Source: Hepsetus odoe (lineage: Eukaryota; Chordata; Actinopteri; Characiformes; Hepsetidae). Taken from it: a stretch of 64,000 nucleotides of DNA. The DNA lies in NCBI GenBank assembly GCA_017165825.1, contig CM029383.1, positions 1,960,067 to 2,024,066 of the forward strand, written 5' to 3'. Under the pieces are notes generated by a model. That model saw only the letters and a list, made by a program, of their open reading frames with translations, made no database searches and had not been told where the DNA came from. Made by a program: the position numbers and the translations under genes. How positions within the stretch are numbered: the stretch's first letter is position 1; every line of letters starts with the position of its first letter. This document shows, piece after piece, positions 12,701 to 25,058 of the stretch.

Positions 12701-14248
12701 CTTTATATACTTGAAACGCTTAAATCCAATTAACATTCAAGTGATGCATGTTTGTGTAATAAGGGAGGGTGTGGCCTGAAGAGCTCAACACCTTTATGAA
12801 GGTGTGCATAATTACTAAGCAGCTTTGTTTCCTCAGACAAAAAAAAAGAAGGGGGGGATGGAACTGACTCCGAAAAGCCAAAAATTGTAAAAAGTCATAA
12901 AAATTGCTAAGATATTGGGGCGTGATCACAGAATCATCAACCAGTTTATTGCAAATAGTCAACAGGGTCACAAGAAACATGTTGAGGGATACAAAAAGGC
13001 ACAAATTAACTGCCAGAGATTTGAGAAGGATCAAATATGAAGCTACCAGGGAGTCCTTATCCTCCAGCGCTGTCATATTTCAGAACTGCAACCTGGAGTG
13101 CACAGAAGTAGAAGGTGTTCAATGCTCGGAGACCAATGTAAGGAAGGCTGAAACCCGACCAACACTGAACAATATGCGCAAATTGAAACATCAAGACTTG
13201 ACTCATCTTGACTCAAGACAGATTTTTCAAAGGTCTTATGGACTGATGAGATAAGAGGGACTCTTGACAGACCAGATGAATGGCTTGCTGGGTCAGTAAT
13301 GGGCACAGAGCTCCACTTCAACTCAGATGGCAACAAGGGAAATGTTTACACTCACATTTAATTTGTGAAACATTCAGCTTTCAAGTTTATTAACACTATG
13401 GATTGACTGATTGCACTCTATTTGTTCTATATTAAAATTAATCATTTAAAATACTCACTTGCCTAATAATTGTGTACAGAGTGTAATTTAGATAATTGTA
13501 GTGACCATGCAAAAGTCCCTGCATTCGTTAGAATGGTTTACCCAAATAAGAGTATTTGTTTACAGCAGTCCTGTATGGGTCCTAGGTTTTCATGAATATG
13601 ATAAAAGGGTCTTAACAATTCATGCAGAGACACAGATTGACAACAGTCTAATTAACAGTCTAGTAAGCTACAAGTGCACCAATACAGAGCTGTTAAAACG
13701 GACAATGAGGGTAGATAAAACCCTCAGTGGGTGGCAGTGGTCTAGTGGTAGGGTACTTGCCCATGGACCTATGGATCAAGAGGTCCCAGGTTTGAATCCC
13801 ACCTCTAGCACTACCACCATTGGGTCCCTGAGCAAGACCCTTAACCCTGAATTGCTCCAGGGGGACTGTCCCTGTAATTAGGACATGGAAGTCGCTCTGG
13901 ATAAGAGCTTCTGCTAAATTAACAGTTATTTTTGTGTATATGTAGATTGAATCCTCATTGCAGTTATGCTGTACAGTTTCTGTATAGTATATATCTAAAT
14001 GTCCTCAACTGGTTTTTTTCAGTTTGACTTCACAAAACACTTAGAGAGCACAAGTTTGTTTTCAGTAATCTGTATGCATTCTCCTTCCATTAAATGAGCT
14101 TTGTTGCTTAAAAGAGGGAGTGTGTGAACATGTGCAGGCATGCAGTGGAATCTCATGGATCTCTCAATCTGTGGGCTTTGCAGGTGCAAGCAAGAACCAG
14201 GAATGCAGGACAGCAGATGCAGCCCCAGGCCAGAATGAAGTATTCTAA
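6712..14248 (+). CDS. cnnm3: CNNM3-like metal transport mediator, 8 coding exons
   Basis: Exons: 6712-8062, 8176-8319, 8622-8780, 9321-9490, 10122-10218, 10425-10555, 11211-11337, 14184-14248; all introns are GT-AG and the sum is 2244 nt (747 aa). The start is the first ATG in frame; the open frame extends to a GTG at 6652. Visible: signal peptide (~1-26), an N-glycosylation site (LRNSSAF, ~102), DUF21 membrane block (~165-315), a CBS pair (~354-485) with TVEDILTPLKDCFML and the VDPED loop, and a cyclic-nucleotide-binding-like domain (~530-640, DYFILLLQGRVEVEIGKEG). The KRLEPVRR stretch, the short N-terminal region and the short C-terminal tail fit CNNM3 better than CNNM1, 2 or 4. Family knowledge: CNNMs are plasma-membrane proteins tied to Mg2+ homeostasis; CNNM3 binds PRL phosphatases through an Asp in the CBS loop, which is kept here. 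Exon 1 is GC-rich, unlike its surroundings. Exon 8 is the least certain exon, but its phase fits. Confidence 0.93.
8970..9160. mobile_element. DNA-transposon remnant in cnnm3 intron 3
   Basis: The segment begins with a tatacaaaaatttgagcacc motif, typical of the ends of a widespread fish Tc1/mariner-like repeat, and continues as degenerate AT-rich sequence. No coding capacity. Confidence 0.4.
12627..13483. mobile_element. Mariner-like transposon with TIRs and TA target duplication
   Basis: Ends are near-perfect inverted repeats: cactctgtgcacaattatta at the left and its complement (one mismatch, gtgtac for gtgcac) at 13455-13483, both continuing through ggcaagtga. TA flanks both sides (12625-12626 and 13484-13485). 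The 857-bp body has a short plus-strand frame (12904-13254) that does not look like a complete transposase, so this copy is non-autonomous. It lies in cnnm3 intron 7. Confidence 0.88.
13724..13925 (+). repeat. tRNA-derived SINE (TCTGCTAAATG family)
   Basis: tRNA-like head (ggtctagtggtagggtac ... ggtttgaatccc), then gggtccctgagcaagaccct, then gctctggataagagcttctg and the gctaaatt end. In cnnm3 intron 7, sense orientation. Confidence 0.85.
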
Positions 14249-14377
14249 CACTCGTCTAACATATTTAACTTCAGTATGCGCAAGGATTTGATTTTTAACT
14301 GCTAACTTGATTTTTTTTTTTTTTGTTAATTCTTTATTTTCTGTCTGCTGTGGAGAGTTTATTTAAAAGATTTACTG

Positions 14378-14408
<31 letters not shown>

Positions 14409-14711
14409 GTGCAAATCCTTGAAAGCTTGTCATTGCATGTCCCAAAACATTCCTCATCCTTCTGATTTCCTTGATGATTTCTATTTGCTGTCTTGTACCA
14501 GTTTATATTTACTGATCAGTATGATCATGCATCATAGCCTTCACTGTCTTTCTGAGGCAACATGCTTTAATCTTTGCCAAGTCTGCTTATTTTCATGCTG
14601 TATTGTGCCAATAGATGTGTGCGTGCCAGCTGGGGCAGCAGGAACTGCTCTGGATTTTGGGCATACATTTAAGTCAGGACTACACTAACCAAATTCACGC
14701 CACTATCCCTC

Positions 14712-14748
<37 letters not shown>

Positions 14749-15439
14749 CAAAAAGTAAATTTAGCCTCTTTTTTTTGCCTCCTCAGAAGGGCAGTGACCT
14801 TAGATGATGAAGATGACTTTTATTTGATCTGATCCCCCCCCCCATTTTAACATTTGGGCTTTTAATTGTTTTTAATCTAATATTTAAACTCATATTTCAG
14901 TCATCATTTGGTAGAAAAATGATTACAAAATGGCAGAAATTGTTATGCCTGCATTTTGTATATTAAAGGAATAGTCCATGTGTTAAGATAATCTCTTTCT
15001 GCTCTATCTGTAGTGTATGGTCAGATACCACAGACAATAATTGAAAAAAAATTTTCTTGTTGACTTACTTTTTCATACTTAAAAGTTTGTGTTTCCCTGA
15101 AATTACATCATTTGTCATTTTTCATCCTTATTTGTACAAATAAGGGAATATTCTTCACAGAGAATACACTTGCAAAATTTAAAGCATGATTACTTCTATG
15201 TGATTGCTGTTTATTTTTGCAGAATCTTAACATTTTGGGCAAAAAAGTAAACTTGCAACGTGGCCTATGCAAAATTGTTGCACATGTAATGCTAGAATGT
15301 TAAAAAGTTACACTCCAATTAACCTAAAATGCCATTATGGAAGCTTTTACCTGTAGAGGTTGTGAACCTATTTTTCAGTTTGAACACTGTGGGCAGATGT
15401 TAGTGTTCTTCCAGTTTATGCCAAACCAGATCACTAGGT
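14249..15439 (+). other. Probable cnnm3 3' UTR and flank
   Basis: Directly after the cnnm3 stop; several long poly-T tracts (14311-14324, 14380-14408, 14716-14742). No coding gene. A weak ATTAAA-type signal lies near 14962; the poly(A) site is not resolved. Confidence 0.35.
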
Positions 15440-15760
15440 TACCATGAGGTACCGTCCCCATCAGTGCTCCCTGGGCAGCTTTAAATAGCTTTAAATGCAG
15501 AGAATAAGGGCAGCGGTGGCCTAGTGGTTAGGGACTAGTATCTAGTGTCTAGACTAGTACCTTCCAGTATCGGTAGGTTATGGGTTTGAATCCCAGGTCA
15601 GTAGCTTGCTCTGAGGTACTCTTGAGCAAGATACCATCCCCAGTACTGCTCCCTGGGCGCTTTAAATAACTGCCCTCTGCTGCACATGTTGTATGGGTGA
15701 AATGCAGAGGAAGCATTTCATTGTGTCTCACTGTGTTGTGTTGCATTTCACTATTCACTT
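15440..15760 (+). repeat. Two adjacent tRNA-derived SINEs (fragment plus near-full copy)
   Basis: 15440-15506 is a central/tail fragment (gaggtaccgtccccatcagt, tgctccctgggc). It abuts a near-full copy from about 15508 with box A-like ggcctagtggttaggg and box B-like gggtttgaatccc, ending in the cactgtgttgtgttgc tail. Confidence 0.8.
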
Positions 15761-17490
15761 TTGCTATTTACAAAGAAAAGTTAGAATTCTCATCAGGCAT
15801 GTGAATCCTGTTAGATTTAGTTTAAAAAATGGTTGGCTTAAGTTAAATATGCCTGATTTCTAATGATATTTTTCTAGTGACACCAAACTTTATATAGCAG
15901 CAAAAAGAATCTGCATGGACAGTGTTTCCCTCCCTTGAAAAATGGTACAGCCTGAAGCTGGTGATTCATGCTGTGGACATTCATTCTTATGTATGATCCA
16001 AACTGACCGAGCAGGCCTCTTTTTTTTTGTGTGTGTGCTAGTCCCTGCCTTTTGTTTAAGAGTTCAGGCCTTTCTCTGCCTATATTTGCCTCTTAATTAT
16101 CTCTGTTAATCAAGAAAACACATATTGTGACCTCAGTGAGCACACTGATTATGCTTTAACTGGGTTCATATTTATCAAGTGTCTCAGGACAGTGATCTGA
16201 GATCATAGTAGCATTCTTATTCTAAAACCATTAATAACTAAGAGCCCTGAGTTGAATTATAGTATGTAAAGGAGGTATTTCAAAGTGTTGGTGTGATATT
16301 TGTCCATGTTTGGGAGAAACTAGTTGGTTGGCCCACTAAATATGTTCACTTTTGGTTTCTTGAGACCCTTTTTAAAACATTTTTCATTTTTCACTCTGTT
16401 GTCCCATTAGGTGCATAGATGCTGTTGAGAAGTATTGTTATCTAGTTCACTCCATCATTTGAAAACTAAACTGCATAATTTTTAGTATGTGGAGTCAGTC
16501 CATGCCACTTCCTGAACCAAGTTTATTCATTTAAAGTCTTATTGATGGATTCTCCTTCAGCTCAACTTCTTTTTGCTGGAAAGTATTCTTACGCCGTTCC
16601 CTTGTAGTGTAGGGTTTTTTGTCTCAGAAAAGAGGCCAAGCCTTTTCTGTACATTATCTGGACTTTTTCCCCTCTTATTTACATTCCACCTGAAGTTGGG
16701 GTAAGTGGTGCGTATTTATGCGTGTGCATGCACGCATATGTGAGTAAAACATTTTACAGTTTTTGTGTCATTCAGCAGGACTGTAGTTATTGTCATTTTC
16801 TATGCATATAAATCTGTAAGGTAGCTTGCTACACTTAATCTTGTATTCTGAATCCTGAAACCTGCACTCTGCTGTGTTTTTTTTAAATTGCAATGTAATA
16901 TTCCTGATTATTAAATCCAGGTCTATTCCCTGGTAAATATTTTTAAGCCATCTATTCAGTTATTCCATTTCTATCATGAATGAATGAATATAGATATACT
17001 TTTTTGCTGTATATTAATATTAAAGGATATCAAAATCTATGAACAGAGAATAATTGCTGGCAGATTAATATTGTTTATATTGTTTTTTTTTTTCTTCCTT
17101 CGAATACAAGGAAATAGCTGAATTGTAACCAGCCGTTTTGTAGAAAATCTAAACCTCTGTAATATTGAATATTGCTTATTGCATTGAATTTTCCCAATCT
17201 CTACTTTTTCTTAGGAAATAAAAACAGATAAATGTGAAAAAACCATTGTTGTTTAAAATGACTTGTCATAGGGACAATAAATCCAACTTCCTGTAGATGG
17301 AGTAGTTAAACCAAATCCAAGTGCATCATTCAGCCACTAACCTGATCTTGTTTCTCAACCTGCTTTCTCATCCCAGAGCCTAGTGGCCTCAGTTTAAGAC
17401 CTAATTCTCATGAATCAGTATTTTCCATTTTTAAATGCAAATCAGGAGAAAAAATATATGAAAATGGTGCTCGGTTTCAATTTATATCCA
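15761..17490. other. Intergenic, nothing recognised
   Basis: AT-rich, no long open frame, no RNA gene recognised. An AATAAA at 17217-17222 is present but cannot be tied to a transcript. Confidence 0.4.
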
Positions 17491-18180
17491 GCCAAGGAAT
17501 GGAACCTTGGAGCTTCTCCAAGAAGCAATAGTGCTAGCACTGCCCTGTTGTTACAAGCGTTACAGCAGGAAGGGCATCTGTTGTAAAACTCTTGCCAAAT
17601 TATTATGGAGTCAAAAGAAACAGCTCCATAATGGATCGGTTGATGCCAGGACTAAAAAAAAACTACCACTTGTACTGTAAGCTAATTACTCACTGCATAC
17701 CGGTCCCAAGCCTGGATAAATGGAGAGGGTTTTGTCAGGAAGGGCATCTGGTGTAAAAACCTTTGCCAGATTGGTATGCAGAAAATGATGCATACTCCCA
17801 TACGAAGTCCCAGGTAAAATCAACTGTAACCAGTTCTGTTAGCCAATGTGAGGAGGTGATGGGTAGGTATGGCGTCAAGGAGAGGAATGCAGAAGGTCAG
17901 AAGGTGGATTTTACTAAAGGGACTGAAATGGCAAATACATATTTTAAGAAGGAGGAGCACATATAAGACTGGAGGAAGATGCACACAGGTGGATTATATC
18001 CTTTGCAAGAGGACCAATTCTCAGGAAATTGCAAAGGAAATTGACCAGAGAGCATAGTCAAGCAGCATAGGATGAGGGTCTGTAAGATGATACCGGACAT
18101 CAAGAAGAGGAGGACCGTGTTGGCAGACTCAAGGATCAAATGATGGAAGCTGAAGAGTGAAGTCTGTAATTTGGAATTCA
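17490..18180 (+). mobile_element. Degenerate RTE-type LINE fragments
   Basis: Twice contains the block aggaagggcatctg (near 17569 and 17739), common in fish RTE elements. Broken frames at 17870-18060 resemble the RTE endonuclease region (ILRRRSTYKTGGRCTQVDYI-like). No intact ORF. Confidence 0.6.
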
Positions 18181-18655
18181 AGCTTCAGATTTTAGGATTT
18201 AGGGTTATTTATTTATTTATTTTATCAATTGCACATAATGAAGAACTGAGTTAAAAAAAAAAAAAAGGAAGTGCAAGGTTCAAACCCCATTAAAGAATCT
18301 TGTCATCTTACTGACATATACTGCCAAAGGTGTAAACTTATTTATTCATCAACTCAGTTACTTTCAACTAATGTAGCAACTGAAGCAGGTCTTTTTTTTT
18401 TAGATCTGATTTAAGTTTTCGCCATTGGTTAAGTCTACCAATTAAACTTTTTTTTCTGCTCCACAAGAGGGCAGCAAAGACTAATTTGTGCTTAACTCTG
18501 CGTTGTCTTGCATTAGGCATGACAGTAGAATTAGTAAAAAAAAAATATATATATATATTATAATTATATAAGTAAATATGCAACAGAAAAATGTACATAT
18601 TGTGTGTATATTCATTTTATGTATTATTTCTCATTAAAATTTACATTCCCTCACT
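18181..18655. other. Intergenic, low complexity
   Basis: Poly-A, TTTA and AT tracts (18543-18562). No gene seen. Confidence 0.4.
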
Positions 18656-18808
18656 CATTTTAGTAATCTCCAATCCACTTGACATGCATGTCTTTGGACA
18701 GGGGGAGGAAAACCATGCAAACGGGATGAACATGCAGACTCCACATAGAAAAGGACCTGGACCACTCCACCTGGGAATCAAACCCAGGACCTTCTCGCTG
18801 TGATGCAA
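18656..18808 (+). repeat. Common fish dispersed repeat
   Basis: Contains catgtctttggacaggggga, agactccacatagaaaagga and gggaatcaaacccaggacct, a familiar vertebrate repeat module. A worn relative sits near 2690-2830. It abuts the LINE tail that follows. Confidence 0.55.
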
Positions 18809-18814
18809 AATGTT

Positions 18815-19277
18815 TATACTCCCACCCATCCCACACTCTCTTCTCCCTCCTGCCATCCGGGAAAAGGTTCCGCAGCATACGGGCCTCTACTTCCAGGATG
18901 GGAAATAGTTTCTTTCCCCTGGCCATCAGACTCTTAAACCGCTAACGTCTCCTCATTCCAGCATTACCATTATCCATGATCTATTTATTTATTTCTTGTT
19001 GCACTCTGCACTTTAACGATAACGCTGCTCCGCCACACTGTTACACTGCCGAACAACCTGCCCTCTTACAGATGAATGTACTGTCTGCTGTGCTGTCTGT
19101 TGTTGTCTGTCTTGTCTGCACTTGTTGCCTTGTTTTGTGTATTATGTTGTGTCTTCTGTTGTCTTGTGTCTTGTTTGTAGCACCAGGGTCCTGCAGGACC
19201 GTTATTTCGTTTCACTGTGTACTGTGTATATGGATGAAATGACAATAAAATCCTACTTGACTTGACTTGACTTGAAG
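18815..19277 (+). mobile_element. L2/CR1-like LINE 3' end with CTTGA tail repeats
   Basis: Contains ccgggaaaaggttccgcagc and ends with gacaataaaatcctacttga followed by (cttga)n. The same 3' end is seen at 23411-23822, about 29930-29986, and on the minus strand at 57731-58152. The last still encodes RT-terminal residues, which identifies the family as a non-LTR LINE. Confidence 0.7.
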
Positions 19278-19639
19278 ACATCAGATTCTGATTCTAAGTA
19301 TTTTTTATTTAAATATTTTATGTATATAAAAAGTCATGTCTTTTTCAGTCTCTTTCATTTGAAATCTGTGCGAAATACTCTAATGATGCAAAGATGGATA
19401 CAATATTTCTTGAAAATAGGATTATAAAACAACTGTCATTTCCAGCCATTAGTCACATTATCTTACAAAGTTATAAATGTATGTTTTGTCTTTCATTCAT
19501 CTCTTACTCTTTTATCCTTTGTGTTTTTTCTAATATTTCTTCTTTACAACACTGGGTACTGGGATAAAAAAAAGTGATATGTTATTATAATATTTTTTAT
19601 TAAGCTCAAACCATTGCTGTGTCTTTAGCCCAGTGTGAT

Positions 19640-20394
19640 TCAATTCAATTCAATTTATTCTTGTATAGCGCCTTTTACAACAAAGATGCCCCAAGGCACT
19701 TTACATTGATGGTCGATGATGGAACAGGTTACAGTAATAGATGTTTAAGATGTTTAAGCCGGACGACTACGGAGGAGAGGAACCAAAAACTCCACTATGT
19801 GGAGAAAAAAACCTCTGAGGGTCCAAGGTCAACCGGCTACCCAACCCCCTTGGGTATACTAACAGTAAAAAAGTTAGTTTGGTTTTAAACTCCAGGATCA
19901 GTGAGGAGTCCCAAGTTGCTTCCAGGTACCAATGAGCCGCCAGGGTCCCTTGGCGCATCAGATGCATCACACAGACCAGATGGTAGCTCGGCATTGGACT
20001 CAGGTGATGACCACAACGGGCCCCCCCCCGGACATGTGGGGAGAGAAATGGAATGAGGGGGTCAGTAATGAGCAGGATCCAGTAGTGACACCGACACAGA
20101 AATGAAACAGTGCGATGGCATGTACAGCAGCACCAGCGACATTACTAGTGGTGCACTATGGTGATTGGTGCGGGTAAGCTAAACTAAAGTAGTAAGTCTT
20201 CAGCCGTGATTTAAAGACCGAGACTGAATCGGCATCCCCTACAGAAGCAGGCAAGCTGTTCCACAATCTAGGGGCCCTGTAACTGAAAGCTCGTGCTCCT
20301 ATACATTTATTTATGCGAATATTTGACTCGTTGGGTCTAAAACTAAAGTAAGTAGGCAGTAAAATAAAACGGTATCCCACAAGGCTTCTGCTAT
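19640..20394 (-). mobile_element. Non-LTR LINE 3' fragment with ORF remnant
   Basis: The minus-strand frame at 20156-20380 contains RAFSYRAPRLWNSLPASVGD and FKSRLKTYYFSLAY, the characteristic C-terminus of L2/CR1-type LINE ORF2 proteins. The 3' end is made of GAATT-type short repeats (plus strand attcaattcaattcaattta near 19639-19660). Heavily 5'-truncated. Part of its 5' end and its left flank recur at 20395-20517. Confidence 0.72.
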
Positions 20395-20517
20395 TTTATT
20401 AAGCTCAAACCATTGCTGCGTCTTCAGCCCAGTGTGATATCTGACTTGTTGGGTCTAAAACTAAAGTAAGTAGGCAGTAAAACAAAACGGTATCCCACAA
20501 GGTTTCTGCTATTTTGT
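20395..20517 (-). repeat. Deleted second copy of the LINE edge plus its flank
   Basis: 20393-20437 repeats the left flank 19596-19640 (attaagctcaaaccattgct). 20438-20517 repeats the LINE 5' edge 20323-20394. This is a tandem duplication in which the second copy has lost most of the LINE body. Confidence 0.7.
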
Positions 20518-20998
20518 TCCTGTGAATATTATGAGAACATTATAGCTTCCACGGCTACTCTGGTTTTTAGCCATACTCCTAAACATGTCATTTAAAACTT
20601 TTGAAAAAAAGTTTTGAAATACATTGTGAAAGAAGGGATGTTGAGTAACTTCCTGCTAATTACTTCTAACAAGACAGAAACTACTTTACTTCAAGCTTTA
20701 GGTTTGTGTAGTGCTGAGGAACAGTATTTAATCAATCTTTTCTGCTTCTATTCATGCCTCTGTTTAATCCCACTTCTGTAAACCTAATATCATAATTCTA
20801 CTATTCAGGAGCACCCAGTGAATGGATTCCCCTTTCCAGAATGCATTTCCCTCTTTTATCAGCTTCACAGTTTTCACATGTGAAATCTAAAGCCTTTGCA
20901 TAGAAAAGAAATGAATAACTATTTATTGTAAAAAATAATCATTCTATGAGGACAAATCTGTATAATAACAAACACCTTTTAGGCTCTCATGCCACAAT

Positions 20999-21222
20999 GG
21001 GGCAGCAGTGGCCTAGTGGTTAGGGAGATAGCCAATCTTACCAGTAAGTTGCCCTGAAGTACCCTTGAGCAAGGTACTGTCACATTCACTGCTCCCTTTC
21101 ATAGCTGCCCCCTGCTGCACGGTGTCTGTGTGCATGGTTTAAATGCAGAGGTACAATTTCGTTGTGGTACACTGTGTGCTGTGCCGTGACCTCGCAATGA
21201 CAAGAATAGTCACTTTCACTGT
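20999..21222 (+). repeat. tRNA-derived SINE
   Basis: ggcctagtggttagggagat head, central gagcaaggtactgtc, and a ctgtgtgctgtgccgtgacc tail. The box B region is deleted compared with the copy at 41824. Confidence 0.82.
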
Positions 21223-22040
21223 TTTTTTTTTGTTTGTTTTTTTTTTACATTGGCTAACTTGAAAAACATGGGTCAAATACAAACGGTCCTATGTTCTATG
21301 TCATTTATCTAATCAACATTTAAAAACCAGGAAGCAGAATCTTATTTCTCATCCCTAAACCTTTATCTCTAATCCAAAAAGCAAAACAAGTATGAATTAT
21401 ATCTCTTAAGAAAAATTTAATAAGCACAAATTTGAGAGTATGTTACTGCTAGCAAGGTCTGGTTGTTTCCATTAATTTGCATTACATCTTGAAGGCAAGA
21501 AGAAGACAGGGAAGTAATAAGCAAAATTAAATATGTCTAGTAAATAGGTAAATACATTTATAAATATTTAATCTTAAAATGCAGATTAGTTGAGGCAAGG
21601 CACATTTCCGTAATTGTGTCTTCATCCCACACATTTTAGTTTTTTAGCTGTCTCAAAAACATTTTTTTTTCTGCTTTTAACACTATAAATGAGTCCAAAG
21701 CCAATTGTTGCCACAGCCATCTGTGGCAGGGGGTACAAATAACACAGTTGACCCCTTTCTGGATGGGTAGAATGAAATAAAGTATGTGATGCTGGCATCT
21801 GTTATTTGAGGTTACACAAATATCAGTTATGCTAGTAGCAATTCAGGAGGATGAGGTTGCTGGGTTTTGGTTACTGGTACTACCCATGTGACTGGTAGAC
21901 TGAATCGACAAATTCAATTGGGCCAATTTTTGGGGTAAATTCATAAAGCTACTACACTTTAAAATTGTTTTTTTTTTTTTTAAATTAAGGCACCTGACTT
22001 AAGATGACCATCTAAAATAGACATCTTTAATAAACATCTT
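21223..22040. other. Intergenic, nothing recognised
   Basis: AT-rich, poly-T tracts near 21221-21248 and 21966-21982; no gene or clear repeat. Confidence 0.4.
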
Positions 22041-22272
22041 GCAGCGGTGGCCTAGTGGTTAGGGCTTCGGCCACATGATCGGAGGATCGGGGGTTCGAAT
22101 GGGTTGCCCTGAGGTACCCTTGAGCAAGGTGCCGTCCTCGTCCTGCTCCTCCCTGCGATGGGCTGGCGACCTGTCCAGGGTGCGTCCCCCGTCCTCGCCC
22201 TGTGTGCGCTGGGTTGGACGCCAGCACTCCCCCGCGACCCCGTTTGGGACAAGCGGCAGATAATGGAATGGA
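22041..22272 (+). repeat. tRNA-headed SINE with a GC-rich alternative tail
   Basis: Same head as the other copies (ggcctagtggttagggcttc), but after gagcaaggtgccgtc it continues with a GC-rich tail (gatgggctggcgacctgtcc, gaccccgtttgggacaagcg). The same tail occurs on the minus strand at 33074-33209 and 33571-33825. Confidence 0.8.
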
Positions 22273-22578
22273 ATAAACATCTTTAAACTACTGAAACACT
22301 CTAATAACCCACTAGAAAAAAATACACACAATGTTACTGTATGCTATTTAAGCCTGAATGCCTAAATGTATTACAGGACTGGTTTAGATTTTTTCCTCAA
22401 ATATCCAAGCCAATATTTTCTACTGGTATTAGGCTTATACCAGCTACTGTTAAGAAATGTTGCAACGTGTGTAGTGGGTGTAGGTGAGGGTGTGTATGTC
22501 TTGCAAAATATGTGCAAATGAGTAATCTGCTAGACTGATGTACACAAAATTTCAAGTGCCCTATACTGTGAACTTAAT

Positions 22579-22624
22579 GTGTGTGTATGTGTATGTGTGT
22601 TTGTGTGTATGTGTGTGTGTGTGC
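22579..22624. repeat. (GT)n microsatellite
   Basis: Imperfect TG/TATG repeat. Confidence 0.85.
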
Positions 22625-23410
22625 ATGCTTTAAAGCAGTTTCCTATAGTGTAGCTGAATTTAACTGAAGCCATGTCAATAAAAATAAGAACATTCAAATG
22701 TTTTACTAATATAAAAGAGGAAATCAGTAAGAATGTGGGCTTTAATGTAATTTGCAATGGTAAATTATATGTACAAGAGGACTTTAAATCTTGAAACCTT
22801 AAAACCCTAAAAAAAAAAAATAATAATCTCAAAGGTATATAACAGAAGAAGCATTACATTTAATCTTGTGTATGCAAAATTAACTTTAAAATAGTAATAA
22901 AGTATTAAAACCTGGTATCTGCATCGAAGCTAAGACAACCTATTTGACTACAATCAATTTTATTGTATGCTAACAAAAGGAAAAAAGGAACCAACAATAA
23001 TGCCTCTCCACTCCTTTTCTAGTATGCTTGCAACCAAAGAAGCTGTTAAATATTTTTACTGACCTGTCCCAAAAGACCCGTTCTTTCACAGGATCAGGCA
23101 AGGCAAGGCAAATGTACTTTATGGTTAGACATTAAGTGAAGTATGTAAATGTAGTACATCTGCAAACAAAGCATTTTCAGGTAAATTTTATCACCAGATT
23201 TACATTTTACACGTTAATACATGTGACAGCAAAAGAATAGTAATCAAAATGCCTAAAAACATCCCAGCAAGTAAATGAGAAACTTTCACTATAAATAATT
23301 TAAAAGTTTAAATTAATTAATTAATTAATTTTATTCATTTTAATTAAATAAAGCACTTGTGCATGTAGATTTACATTTTGCAATATGAAAAAAAAACTGT
23401 TGCTTTGTTG
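22625..23410. other. Intergenic, nothing recognised
   Basis: AT-rich; a short TTAA array at about 23308-23332. No gene seen. Confidence 0.4.
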
Positions 23411-23822
23411 GGTTGATCCCATACACCCATCCCACACACTCTTCTTCCTCCTGCTGTCTGGGATAAGGTTCCATAGCATGGAACCACCAGCTCCATTCAT
23501 ACACCCATACTTTTTTTTACATTTTTTGTACACACACATAAATATTATCATTACTACTATCTCCTTGCACTCTGCACTTTGTAACAATGTTGCTTTAAAC
23601 AATGTTGATTACAAAACTGCTGCGCTGTACAGTAGTAGTGTCAGTTCTGCTACTCTGTTCCACCTACATTCCTGCCTGTTTTTTAAGTAGGAAATGTTCT
23701 CAGTTCTCTTTCTGAACTTGTCTTAGGGTGTGTCATGTTAGTTTTGTTTTAGATTTGTTAGTCTTGTTTCACTGTATACTGTGGCTGAAATTACAATTAA
23801 AACCTACTTGACTTCTTGACAT
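23411..23822 (+). mobile_element. L2/CR1-like LINE 3' end
   Basis: Diverged copy of the 18815-19277 element: cccatcccacacactcttct, ggataaggttccatagcatg, and the ending attaaaacctacttgacttc. Confidence 0.6.
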
Positions 23823-24590
23823 GAAAAGGAAGAAGGAAAATGCTTAGGCCTAATGGATATAAATATTACTTAAGTAATAAAACAGACTTGTTTTATTAGA
23901 ATATTTCGAATAGATTAGAATATTTCCTTAAATTACTCACTGATTTATTGCATCTAAACATGACGTAATGTGCAATTCCACAAGATGAGCTGGTCTCCTC
24001 TTACAAAAGATTGTACATTCCAATATAAACTGTTCCTAATATTTCTCTATTTTTATGGATACAAATTATACATGAGTAAAGTTTTAAGATTTTGTATTAA
24101 GTAGTCACTAATAGTTGTGTTTGTTTAAGTAAAAAAATATCTTAAATATAGGCCACCTCACATTCAAATGAAACATGAGCTGTTTAGAAAAACAATGTAA
24201 AAAAGTAACATGGTTTTCTTTACTGAACAATGTAAAAAAAAGTTACATGGCTTATTTTTACAGAAATCTAAGGATTTTCTTCTCTTTGTGATTGACGTTA
24301 TGTCTCAATCTGTGGTTGGAAGGTTTAGTTGTGTCACATCCTTCACAAAGAAAAAGGGAAGGCTTTGTTTGTGAGGTGTGTTTATGTGTGTGTGAAAGAT
24401 GTCATTTGTAGTTCCTTTCCTAATGAATTTATCTGAAGCAATCTGTTTTCTAGGGGGAAACTGATGATGCAACATATGGTACCTATAGTCAGGGATTTGT
24501 AATTCTGTAGATCAAAGTGCAGATGGAGATTTTCTTGTTTGCTCCGGTTTCAGTTGAATCAAGCCACAATGACAGTTCAAAAGTTTAGTA
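23823..24590. other. Intergenic, nothing recognised
   Basis: AT-rich sequence without a recognisable gene. A short direct repeat (aaacaatgtaaaaaa... near 24190 and 24225) is present. Confidence 0.35.
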
Positions 24591-24839
24591 TCCTCCCTCA
24601 CTCTCACTCACTCATTTTTATAGCCAGTTGTTCTTAGTAGGGTAACAGGGGATGCAGTAGCCTATCCCTGGTTCCCAGTCCATCACAGGGCACCTTACTA
24701 TCCTTTCATTTTCATTTGTAATCGCTTTAAATTTTTAACAGCCATCACTAGTACTGTTAGCCAACAGGGTGTGGGTGGTATGGCTTACTTTTGCCCAAAG
24801 AAAAAGAAGAAGGCAGAAGGAGAGAGGGAAGGATAAGAG

Positions 24840-25030
24840 AGTGGAAATGAGGATACGATCTTTGAATATTGGCAGCATGACTGGTAAAGGCAGAGAATGG
24901 CCAGATTGAAATTGTTTTACCATGGTGAGGATGTTTATGGATGTGGTGAAAGAAGAAATGTTGCTGTACATTTTTAAGTGCCCCGAAAAAAGAATGCTAA
25001 GTGGAAAAAGGGAATAGAAAGTTAGTCCAC
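24840..25030 (+). mobile_element. Internally deleted RTE-type LINE fragment
   Basis: The plus frame from about 24852 reads SLNIGSMTGKGREWPD, matching the start of RTE endonuclease ORFs. About 40 bases later comes MFMDVVKEEM, from the far C-terminal end of such ORFs. The middle of the element is therefore missing. Confidence 0.6.
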
Positions 25031-25058
25031 TCAGCAACTCACACCTTAATTATAATAA

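Noticed and set aside
12904..13254. Possible complete mariner transposase
   Set aside because: The 116-codon frame is too short and lacks a visible DDE/D arrangement; I treat the element as non-autonomous.
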